NCBI RefSeq assembly: GCF_052857255.1
Contig: NC_135498.1
Location: forward strand, 161,658,124-161,722,123
Source of the DNA: Amblyomma americanum
Lineage: Eukaryota > Arthropoda > Arachnida > Ixodida > Ixodidae
Length of the DNA: 64,000 nt
Direction of reading: 5' to 3'
Shown here in pieces: positions 21,583 through 32,934 of this stretch. Numbering within the stretch: the first letter of the stretch is position 1; the number at the start of each line of letters is the position of its first letter. The notes under the pieces are model-generated. The model was not told where the DNA came from and searched no databases. It worked only from the letters and a program-made list of their open reading frames with translations. Position numbers and translations under genes: made by a program.

Positions 21583-24500
21583 TTCACGTGCAGATGTACC
21601 TGTTCAAGGTGAACGAAAGTTCATTGCATTTGTGAGGTGCCTGCAAGAGCTAGTGGGCATCTGCAGCACTTGCTGTCATCCCTGCCTCAGTCACTTCACT
21701 GTGGAGGGCACACTTCTCACAGCGCAGGCTGTGTGTGCACTAGGCCATAGTTACACCTGGGACAGCCAGCCACATGTGGGTGATAAGGCAGCTGGCAACC
21801 TACTAGCTGCGGCAATACTGTTCTCCGGAAACCCTGTGGCTGCATCACTGCATTTTTTGTTGAGGTCCATCAATGTAAAGACCATCTGCGAGAGAACATT
21901 CCACAATAATCAGCGGGCCTACTTGCTGCCCGCTGTAAAGAAGGTAACGACTGCATGCTGTACAAAGCTCTGTGCAACTTCATAGCCCGGAAGAAGCTCC
22001 AGTTTCATCAGAGAAAGAAAACATACAAAAGCAATAAATCAGTCAGTAATGATGCAGGCCTAGTTCGTTTGTTTTCTGGAAAGAATTTGATGCAAGTAGT
22101 ATCTTAAAGTTGTAAGGATACATGATGTGTATAGCTGCAAGTGAGGCTTGACATGTACAGGTTCCAATGAGCTTTTAAAGTTAGTATGGCAGACCATTTT
22201 TCAAATGAAAATATGCGTTGGAGCTGGCACTGTGAACCTTGGCTAGTCGCTGTCGGATTCATACTCTGTACAATGTTTCGAGATTTCAAACGTCCTACTT
22301 TGATTGTTTCATCAATGCAAAAACATGTTTTCTTTACAGATTTTAATTATTGACAAGTTGGCACTGAATTTAGAAGAAAATTGAATTTATCCCTTCTTAG
22401 AGCTGCCTATTCAAGCATTATTTACCAGCATATAGCCTTTACTGAGGCCCTTAACTTTCCGCGGTAGAAAATTAAAAACCATGCTAACTGAGAACAATGA
22501 ATTGTGATTTTACGTGGGAGGTACCAAGTAATGCTTCAGAATACATACTACAGTGTGAACTGTTTTCAAGCTTTTCCTGGTAGCTAAAGTGATTTTCGTC
22601 ATGAGGCTTGAGAGCAGCTTTTTGCCGGCCTTGGGGCAAAGTACTATGCGCAAGTGCAGAAAAGGCGGCTATGGATGAAGAAAGAAAGTACGGTGGATCG
22701 CAGCGACAGAGAAGGCCCTAAAAGAGTTGAGCAGAGTAGGAGAAGAAAGGGCAAACAGGTGCCGGCCTGGCAGCTTTCAAAACCGAGCAGTGGCAGCAAG
22801 GTAGTGATGTCCACTGCTGCCGCATCAGCGGCGGCTACATGTCTTAAATGTATTGCAGGCTTCACTTCCCTCTATTGTGGCATCCGAATCTTAAGAATCG
22901 CCTCCTTGGTAGCATGTCATCTGCATTTTTTGGAGGCTCTCGGCGATGGTTGGCCAGCCGTGACATAACAAGGTTACGTAACCTAGGCGGATGCAAGCAT
23001 GAACCATTAATGGATATATAGCCTTAAGATAAATCATTGATTTTTTTTATCATACTGCCATACCAGCTGATCTACTGTCGAAACAATAGCACTAAAAAGA
23101 GAATGTGGCTGCTAACAAATTTGCGAAAAATGCATGTCTGTGATTTTTCATGGAACCGCAACAAACCAGGGGCCTTAGTCATGAGTGTAAAACCCTAAAA
23201 TATGGAGTCTATATCATGTACTGAGATATGGGGCTCATATATGTCCCACAAGTGAGCAGTTTATTGATTGAGGAACGAAATGTAAAGTATGTGTTGTCTT
23301 GCATGAAGCTTTTCCAGGAGCAGCAGGCAACGCTGACAGAAGAACTGCAAGGCGTACATCTTGAACTGGCTGGTTACGGTCGCTGTGACTCACCAGAATA
23401 CAGCACTAAATACCTGACGTACAGCCTGCTCGCCGTTAAAGTGGGCAAAATTGTCTGAATGGAACAAGTTGAGTTTAATGAGGCGAGTTTTCATTAGCTG
23501 CGAGCAAAGAGCAAAGAGCAATGCAATCACGTCACAATGCTGACACAAAGATTGATCACCTGACTTGTTTGTAAAAGTCCCTTGGTTTAAATTCTACTGC
23601 CACCGAAAAAAAGAATCGCGGCTACATTAGAAAACCCATTCCATTTAGTTAAAATACCATCAGTCATGCAAGCAATGAAAAACCAGAAATTAAAAGAGGA
23701 TTATGTAAAGGTTTCAGAGAAGGCCTGCAGACTGCACAGTAATTATGCTCCTTTACGCGAAAAGTTCAAGTAGTAATCAGAAACATACAAAACTGACAAA
23801 ATTCTTGCACTGCTCACTGCATGTTTACATGAGGAATGAAAACTTGTTATAAAAGCTAATGAACAGCACCGTGGCAACATTGATTTGCTAATGACAGTGC
23901 TCTGTAAGTAATTGAGGGGAGGTAACACAGGACGTGAACATGTCAAGGGCAATGGTACGACTGAAAGCGATGAAGATAAAACTAAATTAAAAGTAAATAC
24001 AGTTTAAAGCGAGTAATTAGGTATCAAAAGTAGAAAAAACATCTGTCTTTGTCAAGTAGCAACTGCTCACCAGGCACACAAGAAGGAAGCCACCATGAAA
24101 ATAATATTACTATAGGGCACTTGAAAGACCCCTGAAGTAAAACCGCACCTTCCTAATATTTCTCAGCTGAAGCCGAGATGAAGAGGAGGAAATGGTAGAG
24201 AGCAGGTAACTGACAGTCCCTTAGCATAATGAACAGGATTCCAAGAGAAGACAAACACAGCTGGGTGAAACAGAGTCAAAGAAGCAGGTGACATGGGGAA
24301 ATTTCCAAGCCGCAGCTGGCACTGGACAGGGTTAGTTGGAAGTAATGGACACAGCTGAGCTGATAATTGTAAGGAATGAAAGAAGCTGCTCAATGAATCA
24401 GCATGTTGTAACTTTTTGTTTCTTTCACAGTCACGTGCAGTGCCAGACAGTGTGGTGATGGAAAAGGAAGGTCTCGAAAAGTGCTGGAGACCCTTGAGAA

Positions 24501-26388
24501 TGCAGGTGTCACCGTATGCTCTCTGACCACAGGAAACACTCTAGGGTTCTGTACATTGCTACGGCATGAAAAGACGACGTGTCATGCATTGCTAATACCC
24601 TTGTCACATGGGCACTTCCAACTGGCCAGTGAGCTCAGACGCAATGGCCACATGGCAGGGACGAAGTTGCGCAGAAACCAGCAAGCTATGCTGGGTGTGG
24701 AATATTGCAGTTGCTCAGTCGATGATCGTGAGTGTAATCTTTGAAGGAGCTTGTCTGCTTTCCATAGCTGGTGGGATGATGCACTGGAGGCCCTGCAGGA
24801 AGTCGATCAGTTCTTGCCCAGAGTGTGTCACCAAGATTGTCAATAGCCACTGAGCTGCTAAAAATGTGCCGCTGCCACACGACAAGCTCGAGCACTGCTG
24901 GAAGATTCCATTTTTCCACACAAACTTTTGTGTCACCATTGCACCACCAATATTTTTTGGCTTGCAAACAATCAGCCTGCAAATTTTTTACCTTGAAAAG
25001 GCTTAAACTGGAATGGTTATTGTTACAGCAATAATTTCCCCAAAACTGAGAATTGTTTTCGGCGAGCTGTAGTAGTATTTATGCAATTTCGAGCAAGCCA
25101 ATTTGGATGTTTTTGTAAGTCTGGAAACTGACATTGTTACCTGTAGTGTTTTGTGGTTGCCCAATTTTTTTCTCTGCAAAATAAGCTGTATTTTTTAATT
25201 GCAGTAAATTTCCCCGCTTTTACTACTATGAATTCACTCATTTGTGCCTGGCTGTGGTTCCCGCCTCTGCTTAAAGCCCTTTCAAATCTCACCACATTTC
25301 TCCGCTCCTCTGTTCGTTGAATGGCCATTACAGCTGCCCATGTAGCAGCGTCCAATAGACCTTTGAGTTGATAGACCATCAGTTAAGGGGATTTCAAAAT
25401 GGAACTCTGACCGGGATATGCGTAAGCCCTGATCTTGTGCTGCTTGTGCAGACAAATATTGTTCACAGCAATTACAGTGCCTGGCTAGCTATTGTAGTCC
25501 ATTTTCTGACAGACATCCCGGTGGCAGGCGTTTTTGCCGGTTGGAGAAGCCAGGCATCAAGCATTGGTTTGATGTATGGCATGGTGCTAAAGGTAATTAA
25601 GGCATCGTGTTGTTAGTGCGAGAGGCCCAGTATATGCTTTGCAAGCAGGGTAATTTTATCTTTGTTCTAAGCCTCAAGAAAATTCTCCAGGCATGCAGCC
25701 GCACACAAAATTTTTGAGGGATGGATTGTGAGCATTATTTACCACCTCTACTGGGTGGCTGCTATGGGCCGCGGAGATAAGGACATCGTGGTCAGCATGT
25801 ATAAGAGCTTGCTGAACCATGTCTGCAGCAAGCACAGCGGCCATGAGGGACCCTACCAAAATTAGATACATGGCCCTCATGAAAAACGCCAGTGGATGAA
25901 GCGAAGTAAGGGCTGGTGCCGAATGCTGTTACATTAATACTTGGTCAGTGATGAATTTTAGGCTCAGCTAAAGATAATAAAGCAGCGTTTGACCAAATGT
26001 CTTTTCTTCCAGACTCATAAGCCGTCCAAGAGCTAAAGAAAATTGTGAGCTCCCCTTTGTTGCTGCGTGACATCCGTCAGCTGTCTCCTGACGTGCAAAC
26101 GTTTTCGTTAGAGTCGTGCCACAGCCTGCTTATACCTTTCGCTCCCAAGGCAAACGCCTTCTCGGAGGAAGGAATGCAAGCAAGGTACATGCGCACTTTT
26201 ACCTGTGGCATGCAAGCAGATGAGATGACAATTTCTCTTCATTCAGGACTCAGCTGGCTGTGATGCACTACAACGAGAACTTTACGGAAGTGCAAGTGGA
26301 AACAGCTCATGGTGAACATTGGTGGAAGGTGAAAACATCCAAAGCGAGAAAGGGGCACTTCACTGTCTGCCCACTGAGACCACATACA
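21583..26388 (+). pseudogene. Kolobok-like DDE transposase relic, seven exons
   Basis: Exons: 21583-21943, 23318-23482, 24431-about 24535, about 25509-25592, 25672-25905, 26013-26184 and 26247-26388. Exon 1 has a Cys-rich finger-like part, GHSYTW and NNQRAYLLPAVKK. Exon 2 carries GYGRCDSPEYSTKYLTYSL, the usual GDGRCDSPG block with its Asp as Tyr. Exon 3 has MEKEGLEK; exon 4 has SDRHPG and HWFDVWHGAK; exon 5 has HLYWVAA; exon 6 has LESCHSLLIPFAPK; exon 7 has TQLAVMHYNEN. Phases agree at most junctions: 0 after exon 1, 0 after exon 2, 1 after exons 4 and 5, 2 after exon 6. Breaks are TGA at 23456, a frameshift near 24470, TAG in exon 5, TAA at the start of exon 6, and a GC instead of GT donor after exon 2. 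The Kolobok name is from memory; the family resemblance is strong. Upstream THAP-like exons were not found. Confidence 0.7.
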
Positions 26389-27796
26389 GTAAGCAGACAA
26401 TTGCTATAACTCGGGTAGCAGTATTTCACCGCAGCCACCAGTTGTTATAGGCGGGTAGCATGGGCGGTTGTTGTAATGCAAGGTAGCGTGTTTGGGCCGG
26501 AGAAGGGATGAGGAAGGATGGAAACTGACATTTGGGAACGACGAAAACACAAACAGGTCTACTGGTAGGAAACTTAATTACATATTTTACGAAAGAAAGA
26601 ATAAACAATCAAGTATTAAGAGTTAATAGCGTCGAGCGGCTGGATCAGCCTTATCACCAAGGCCCAGAGCCTTCGTTCCTACTCAGGATGCTCGTTAAGT
26701 ACACTAAGGTTTCGCCCTTTCACCAGGCGTTATCTAATTGAACACGAGGCACAGATCGGAAGAGTCACCGCACATAGCACGCGGAGCCCCGTGGGAATGG
26801 GCGAGGAGGATGCGGAGGTCCACTGCTACTTCGCCCGAAGCTGTACGTCCATTCAAACACAGGCACTTGTGAGCCACGGTTAATTTCCCGAAGGCACTGT
26901 TCCCTTCTTCCCCTGTTTCTGACCTCTGTCCGGAAACAGACAAAGGCAAGGTCATCTCTTTCTTCCTGAAGAGCGTGGTAAAGATTTCACAGGCAGGTTC
27001 CCAGCACATACTTTTTCGTGGGGTCCTCGCGGGGTCAAATCACCTTTCGAAGTTACCGCTACCGCGTGGTCATCCCAGCCGATTGAATATTCGCTTTGAT
27101 CTTCAGCTGGCGTGCATCCCGTTCATAACACAATATATACCTTAAATATCTGTAATATTGTGGCAGTGAAATTAATTTTCTGGAATTGTAGCCTTTCCAT
27201 ATGGGTCATTAGATTTGCAGCAATACCAAAGGAGTTACTAGCTTATCATTCAGTGGAAACACACATGCTGAATAATCAGCAACTCGATGCTAAATGCACA
27301 AACTTGGGTAGATTCTTCGCCTAATACCGCTGTTCTGTACTCAAACAACATCCAATTCGGTGTTTTTCTCCGCAGGCTATGTTAATAACCTCTTGCTCAA
27401 TGTTGTCGAAAGTTGCGAGGGCTCCTCCTACAAGCAAAACTTTCTGAGAATTCAGCCACCAACTCTACACCACATGACAAGCCACTAGAACAGGACCAAA
27501 AAGCAAGACCTCATTTCTAAAAGACATTCCCGATTTTCAAAAAACCCTACCAGACCCGCTCTCACTACCTGCCCTACCATCGGCATTATCATCGTGAGCA
27601 ACACCTCTCAGCACAACGTGGCAGAGTCCTCCAGTCTGGCCCACAGAGAAAGCATTCGACCGTTTAATATCTTGGCAACATTCACCCTGCCCTGTGTTTG
27701 GACACTACATAGACTATATCACTGCCATCTTGCTGGTCTCGCACTCCTATTCCTGTGTGCCAAACTACCCCCCTCTCTTCAAGTACAGTATGCCTT

Positions 27797-27974
27797 TGTG
27801 GAAGGTGATCAATATTTATTGGAGGTCCCAGCAGCCGCGGCTGGTGAGCAGGCGGAACAGGCTGTCGATGTTGCTGGCCAGGCCGGTTGCCGAATGTGTT
27901 CTATTCTGCGCGAGCCAGGTCACGCTCCCAGCTTCATCTTCATCAGCGCTGCTGGCCATGCCCCCGCCGCTACA
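27797..27974 (-). repeat. 3' LTR of the short LTR element
   Basis: 178 bp, TG...CA ends on the minus strand, containing AATAAA. It is closely similar to the copy at 29595-29767, with small indels. Confidence 0.88.
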
Positions 27975-28457
27975 GTTGCTCTTCCCCTACTGCGATGCGC
28001 GAAGAAAGAAAAGTAAATACAATATTTACAAGTTTCTTCATGCCAGTGAAGTTCGTGTGAGAGTTCGTGATGGTCGCCGGCAGAAAAAACGAACTCGGGC
28101 CGACGAGCCTGGCTGCATCGCAAAGAGCGAGGGGGCCAAAGGATGAGAATGATGACGCAATGAACAGGCTGGAAAAATCGAGGAATTGGAGGCGAGCTAG
28201 GCGTGTTTCAGTCGTAAGGTCTACTGGTGGTGCCGCCAGTTGGGTTGATGTTGGCCGGGAAATTTCCATACAGGAAATGCAGCCACGTGGGGATTTACAG
28301 GAGGGATGCGGTGTTCGCTGGCCCAGTCGTTGCGGACGAAGGTATGGCGGGGGGAAGCCACAGCTCTGGAAATGAAGACGATTCCTTGGCTGCTGGGGAC
28401 AGAGAAACGACGGTGCACGACACTGGGCTGGAGATCTGCTGCGTGGGGCTTAGGCTG

Positions 28458-29447
28458 TCATTTAGGGAAGTGGACGAAGCGGTCGACGGGATGGACCGGC
28501 TGTCTGCAAAAGCGAGCCCACTGTGGCATTGGACCGCTTGCTCGAAACAGAGGGCAAAAGTCCGTGATGTAGAGGTCGGAATGGGAAGGAAGCAGTGGTG
28601 CTGAGTTCATTGGCGGTAGTGGATGGGGCACGCTGTAATGTGTTGGAAGCATGGAACCACCTTCAGTGTCTTTCTCGTCTGTTTCGGAGGCACAGTCACT
28701 GGTGAAGGCGTCAGGTGGGCAGGAATCTGTGGCAGCCGGTTCGGGTGGCGTGTTATGCGTATCAATTATCTGTTGTGGCGTGCATGCATGCCTCGCGACA
28801 GGAAGGACACATGGGCTCACTGTGGTTGGGCATGAGGTAACAGGCGAACAGGCGACTAGAAGCGAGTTGGGGCCCGGGTCGGGAAAAAGCTCTTCTTGTG
28901 ATGGTCCAAGGGCAGGCATCACGGTTGGCAAGCAGGGCTGGGCAGGAGCCGCTGCGGGACGGGAACTCGCAGGTGGATGGCCGTCCATAAGGGCCGGTGG
29001 AGCAAACTTGGGAGAGACCGGGATGGGGAGCGGCTCCGATGTAGTAGCTGGCAGAGGGAAAACCGAAACCGCTATGAGGAGGGATTCGACCAGTCGTCGC
29101 AAGTTGAGTGGCGGCACTGCTTCTGAGCCCGGCACAGCAGCGCAGAGAGTCGGCGGGAGCTCCAAGCCAAAATACGTCGTCAGGCCGTTCTTGAGCTCGA
29201 CGTAAATATCGGGGCCAAGAGGTGGCCACTGTTGCTTTGCCAGCAGACTGGGTGGGAGTTCGCGGCTGGCATGGTTATAGCGCAGCAGCTCGCTGGACAC
29301 GTGGTTGATGTGAAAGTATAAGTCCAGCAGCACCAGCCAAAAAACGAGGTCCCTGGCATAAAACGCAGGCAGTCCAAGCAACCGAGGAAGGAAGAAGCGC
29401 TGATACAGCTGGAGGAGCTCACCGGATGTGATGGCAGGCGTGTACAT
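28458..29447 (-). CDS. unrecognised 329-residue ORF of the LTR element
   Basis: It begins at ATG 29447 in a GCCGCCATG context. The same frame is also open upstream through the leader to the LTR. Residues 1-70 are hydrophobic and helical (LLQLYQRFFLPRLLGL, RDLVFWLVLLDLYFH). About 70-110 contains WPPLGPDIYVELKNGLT. Residues 140-300 are Pro/Ser/Ala-rich with acidic patches, and the end is aromatic and basic. There is no CCHC knuckle and no Asp protease or polymerase motif. Its position right after the primer-binding site is that of gag, and a helical head with a Pro-rich tail would fit a capsid-like protein, but that is inference. A captured host fragment is the alternative. The region is GC-rich, which lengthens chance frames; a 184-codon frame is open on the opposite strand (28651-29205). 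Confidence 0.55.
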   Translation of the reverse strand: MYTPAITSGELLQLYQRFFLPRLLGLPAFYARDLVFWLVLLDLYFHINHVSSELLRYNHASRELPPSLLAKQQWPPLGPDIYVELKNGLTTYFGLELPPTLCAAVPGSEAVPPLNLRRLVESLLIAVSVFPLPATTSEPLPIPVSPKFAPPALMDGHPPASSRPAAAPAQPCLPTVMPALGPSQEELFPDPGPNSLLVACSPVTSCPTTVSPCVLPVARHACTPQQIIDTHNTPPEPAATDSCPPDAFTSDCASETDEKDTEGGSMLPTHYSVPHPLPPMNSAPLLPSHSDLYITDFCPLFRASGPMPQWARFCRQPVHPVDRFVHFPK

Positions 29448-29594
29448 GGCGGCGAGAAGTAGTTGCCGAAAACCAGGCGCGAACAACGGGCATGCAGCGG
29501 GAAGGCCAAGTGGAGGGACAGTACGAGCAGGAGCGCAGAGCCGGTGGGGGAGGCGTTGCGTGCATCGAAGCTGTCGTCCAGACGAGTCACCAGA

Positions 29595-29767
29595 TGTGGA
29601 AGGTGATCCACATTTATTGGATGGTACCGGTAGCCGCGGCTGGTGAGCCGGCGGAGCGGGCTGTCGACGTTGCTGGCCAGGCCGGTTGCCGAATGTGTTC
29701 TGTTCTGAGCGAGCCAGGTCGCACTCCCAGCTTCATCAGTATTGCTGGCGATGCCAGCCCCGCTACA
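29595..29767 (-). repeat. 5' LTR of the short LTR element
   Basis: 173 bp, TGTAGCGG...TTCCACA on the minus strand, followed two bases later by the putative primer-binding site. Confidence 0.88.
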
Positions 29768-30278
29768 CCTTCAATGATTCCAGCTGCGCAGAGTGAAGGA
29801 ATCCAATGTGTATCAGTCCCAGTGCATCCACCTTTTCAGCTGACCTGTGCTGTTATCTTCAGCTGTGCTAACACTGAGAAACTTTTCCCCTGGCGCCATC
29901 AGCCCCCACTATACGCTCACTACAGGTGACTTGTGGGGTCTGACATCCCAAAAAACTCAGACTGTTGTCAAATCTAGAATGGGAATGGGTGCACAGTTTT
30001 TGAATTGTTTGTTTTTATTTAGTTTTTGTGTGGTTGATTTATCGCATTGTATTGCATTGCCTTTTTCTTCTTCCAAGTTAATTTGCAACCTAGAGTTTAT
30101 TTTTATTATGATTTGTTATTGCTTTTTTTCATGTCTGCAGTAATCTGACTGTAAACGTTTTTCATGTGTGTATACAATTTATCCCTGACCTGCAAAAGCC
30201 TCCACTCTGAGGCTATCAGTATGTTGTAAATAAATAGAATAAAATGAGGGAGGGCCGCGAATAAATTTCTGCTAACTA

Positions 30279-30414
30279 GGGTTCCTTAACATGCACTGAC
30301 CTCGCACAGTTCACAGGCGTTCGCATTTTACCTCCATCAATATGTGGCCAACAAGCTCAGGATCGAACCCGCATACCAGGGTCAGCAGCTGAGCCGCGTA
30401 ACCATTGAGTCGGC
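30279..30414 (-). mobile_element. old, 3'-truncated SINE
   Basis: The minus strand has a degenerate head ('ccgactcaatggttacgcgg'), a B-box-like 'gggttcgatcctg' and 'gcatgttaaggaacc'. It is truncated after the module. Confidence 0.65.
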
Positions 30415-31050
30415 AGAAAGGTTTGAAGATGTTCTTTCCTCACTTGATGTGAACAGGAAGGTCCAAATTTTTACAATATTGTAAAGGCTATGTTCGAAGC
30501 CCATTTCATACCACATGTCATGCGAATATGATCTACGAAAGTGCAAAATGCAATATGAGGAAGAAAGCCCAGCAAACTGGTGGAGGCTTTCATAACAGCA
30601 CTGCCCAGATTGGCAGATACATGCAGACACACAAACAGAAGAGAGAGTGAGAAACTGCAGGTTGATGCTAAGCTCACCCTGCAGGGTGCTGTCATTTTCT
30701 AGCGTGTCCCACTGCTGGGCTACCTACAAATGTACTGAAGCCCTTCACCTGCTCAAATTTACCACCATTTTCAGCTGCATCCTGAGCGGCTGTTTCGGAA
30801 GCTGGTGCATGTTGCTTAGCTGGGCCCCAGCATTGGTGAGACTAAGGGTGATGAAGAATCTTAATGGTATACATGACTAGGCACCAGATGCTGTGATATC
30901 CAAAGGGACAATAAATAAGGTAGTTTCCTAGAATACAAGTTAGGAATTGAAGTGCAAAACACCACTTTTCTGTAAGCAGTGCACACCACCAAAATTGCAG
31001 AAAAAACCGCAGTCCCTGTTCTTGCCCATTGTAGACCACTACTAAACTGG

Positions 31051-31252
31051 CGACCGCCACAGTGGCGCAGTGGTTATAGCGCTCGGCTGCTGGCCCGAAA
31101 GACGCGTTTTCTATCCCGGCCGTGGCGGCCAAATTTCGATAGAGGCGAAATTCTAGAGACAGTGTACTGTGCGATGTCAGTGTACGTTAAAGAACCCCAG
31201 GTGGTCGAAATTTCTGAAGCTCCTCACTATTTATTTATTTATTTATTTATTT

Positions 31253-31284
<32 letters not shown>

Positions 31285-31305
31285 TTTGTTTGTTTGTTTG
31301 TTTGT

Positions 31306-31348
<43 letters not shown>

Positions 31349-31534
31349 TTGATACTGTCAGCCGTAAGGCCGTTACAGGGTGGATGCATACAATTGAATA
31401 CATACACACAGCCACAAGTACACAAAGCCACAAGTACAAAATTTATACAACTTAAAATCATCAATTATTTTGCCAGCAGATAAAGCCTTCCTCATAGCCT
31501 GAGCCTCTTTGGGACGTTAAATCCCGATAAACCA
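31051..31534 (+). mobile_element. SINE interrupted by a (TTTA)n-containing insertion
   Basis: The head and module run 31051-31227; the matching tail ('cctcatagcctgagcctctt') resumes at about 31490 and ends 31534. Between them lies ~255 bp: a TTTA/TTTG run, then 'gatactgtcagccgtaaggc' 'cgttacagggtgg', a motif I know as a dispersed tick repeat end. Confidence 0.75.
31228..31350. repeat. (TTTA)n microsatellite with an internal (TTTG)n block
   Basis: About 30 tetranucleotide units, with TTTG units at 31285-31308. The Leu/Ile/Tyr-rich frames read through it are not genes. Confidence 0.95.
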
Positions 31535-32371
31535 GTAACATTGCATGACGGCCAATATAAGAGCCCTATCTACTGCAGAACTGGTTCAGGTAAAAATAAA
31601 TATTTAGTGGCAGACAAAACCTGCAATGCACAAATGATGGTGACACACAAAGGAAGGAGGAATGATTAGAGTAGATGTAAAAAAACGAGATGACTACTGT
31701 GTCCTTTCCTAATAAAAACTCACAGCTGCCATACATCTAAATACTGCACCCATGGAAAGCAGCCCAGTCGCATCTACCCTTTGACCATTCGTGTCCTCGT
31801 GACATCCAAAATCTATTCAATGTTTTCCAGCAGGCACGAATTGCACTTTGTGCTGCATGCTGTAATCCTACTACATTGGGGAGAAAAAAAAAGTGGTGTA
31901 TTCACGATACCGCCTGCACCGATAAAGCTATGCACAAAAGATTAAACCCATAAAGCGCATGTATCTGTAGGCTCTAGAAGGGCCTATATAAACTTGTTGC
32001 TGCTTCGCCGAAGGAATGCCTCTGGTCAACAGTATCAAAACTGTTAACGACAAACATGAGCCAACGGCGACACTAAGCAGCAAATAGACAGTAATCTGCA
32101 GTTAATGGAAAATGTGAACATCATGGCATTAGTGGACCATTACCTGCGCTATTGGGCAGGGTGCCGAAAGCCCATGTAGCTGGCTGAGGGAAATTACCTC
32201 CGAAAGCTGCACACGACGCAGGCTGGCAGCACCACACGGTTGGCTCTGCCGAGCGTCCCCCATATTCATTGGGTGAATGCCCGGTACGCAAGGAACCGGT
32301 TAGATCTCAAACAACCAATGGTTATGGTGAACATATAACTGTGTTTCAGTTGTAAGACACTTTTGGCTTAC

Positions 32372-32934
32372 CTGTGCAGCTCCTCGTCCTCTTCCAGGTG
32401 GGCGCCGTACTCCCGCATCGCCCAATAGACCAACCTGAGAACCTCTAGGGTGCAGCATACGCTCTGGAATGCGCGATGCTGTGTCACGCACCCTTCCTCG
32501 CACTCCGCAACTACTGCCGGAACGTCGAGGCAGCAAACTTGCTCCAGGGGTGTCGGCATTAAACCGCAGAAGCCGCAACTGTACCTGCGCTAGCCCTGAA
32601 TGTTTATCTGCAGAACATAGCTCGACGGGCGACAGCTCAAAATATTGATGAAAGCAAGCACTCACGCTAGCTATTATTTACCATTTTGTATGACTTACAT
32701 AACTTGTACAACTAAGAATATGCGTACGATCATTACCAGACGCATCACTTACCCGCCAACAGCATCACCACCTCCATCGTCGGGAGAGTCTGGTGAACCC
32801 GCCGACGAATCGCTTTCGTCGTCGTCAAAATTCAACGCCGGCTTTTCAACGGCGTATTCTTGTATGGCTCGAAGCTCATCTGGGCACTTATCTGTATGAA
32901 GCGTTGCTTGAGATCGGGGTCCATAAAACGACAA
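32372..32934 (-). pseudogene. P2X7-receptor-C-terminal-like (P2RX7_C) domain gene, 5' two exons
   Basis: Exon 1 runs from about 32934 to 32753. A clean ATG at 32924 opens MDPDLKQRFIQIS, but the conserved part PDELRAIQEYAVEKPALNF, followed by an acidic Ser/Asp tail, is one frame away, so either the start lies elsewhere or one base is missing. Exon 2, 32584-32372, is Cys-rich: YSCGFCGLMPTPLEQVCCLD, then GCVTQHRAFQSVC and LVYWAMREYG. Exon 1 ends in phase 2 (GG|GTAAGT) and exon 2 supplies one base after GCGCAG, giving an unbroken join. Exon 2 ends phase 2 at GTAAGC. The WCxCGxC-MPT-E-VCC pattern is typical of the P2X7 cytoplasmic domain found in many stand-alone invertebrate proteins. The next exon was not found. 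Possibly functional if the frame problem is a start-site misreading. Confidence 0.68.

Larger units (their letters stand above)
27797..29767 (-). mobile_element. short LTR retroelement without pol, carrying an unknown ORF
   Basis: Two direct repeats, 27797-27974 (178 bp) and 29595-29767 (173 bp), on the minus strand begin TGTAGCGG and end CTTCCACA; both contain AATAAA about 22 bp before the end. The element is flanked by a 4-bp duplication, CCTT (27793-27796 and 29768-29771). Two bases after the 5' LTR comes TGGTGACTCG, a plausible tRNA primer-binding site. Just before the 3' LTR is AGTAGGGGAAGAGCAAC, a plausible polypurine tract. The 1.62-kb interior has no protease, reverse transcriptase, RNase H or integrase motif, but has one long open frame. 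It is best described as a non-autonomous LTR retrotransposon mobilised in trans. LTR divergence is moderate, so the insertion is not recent. Confidence 0.88.

Noticed and set aside
28651..29205. 184-codon plus-strand frame opposite the LTR-element ORF
   Set aside because: It lies in GC-rich DNA, has Gly/Ala/Arg-rich low-complexity composition, and runs against the orientation set by LTR, primer site and purine tract.
31169..31483. Leu/Tyr/Ile-rich frames resembling a membrane protein
   Set aside because: Direct translation of the (TTTA)n microsatellite.
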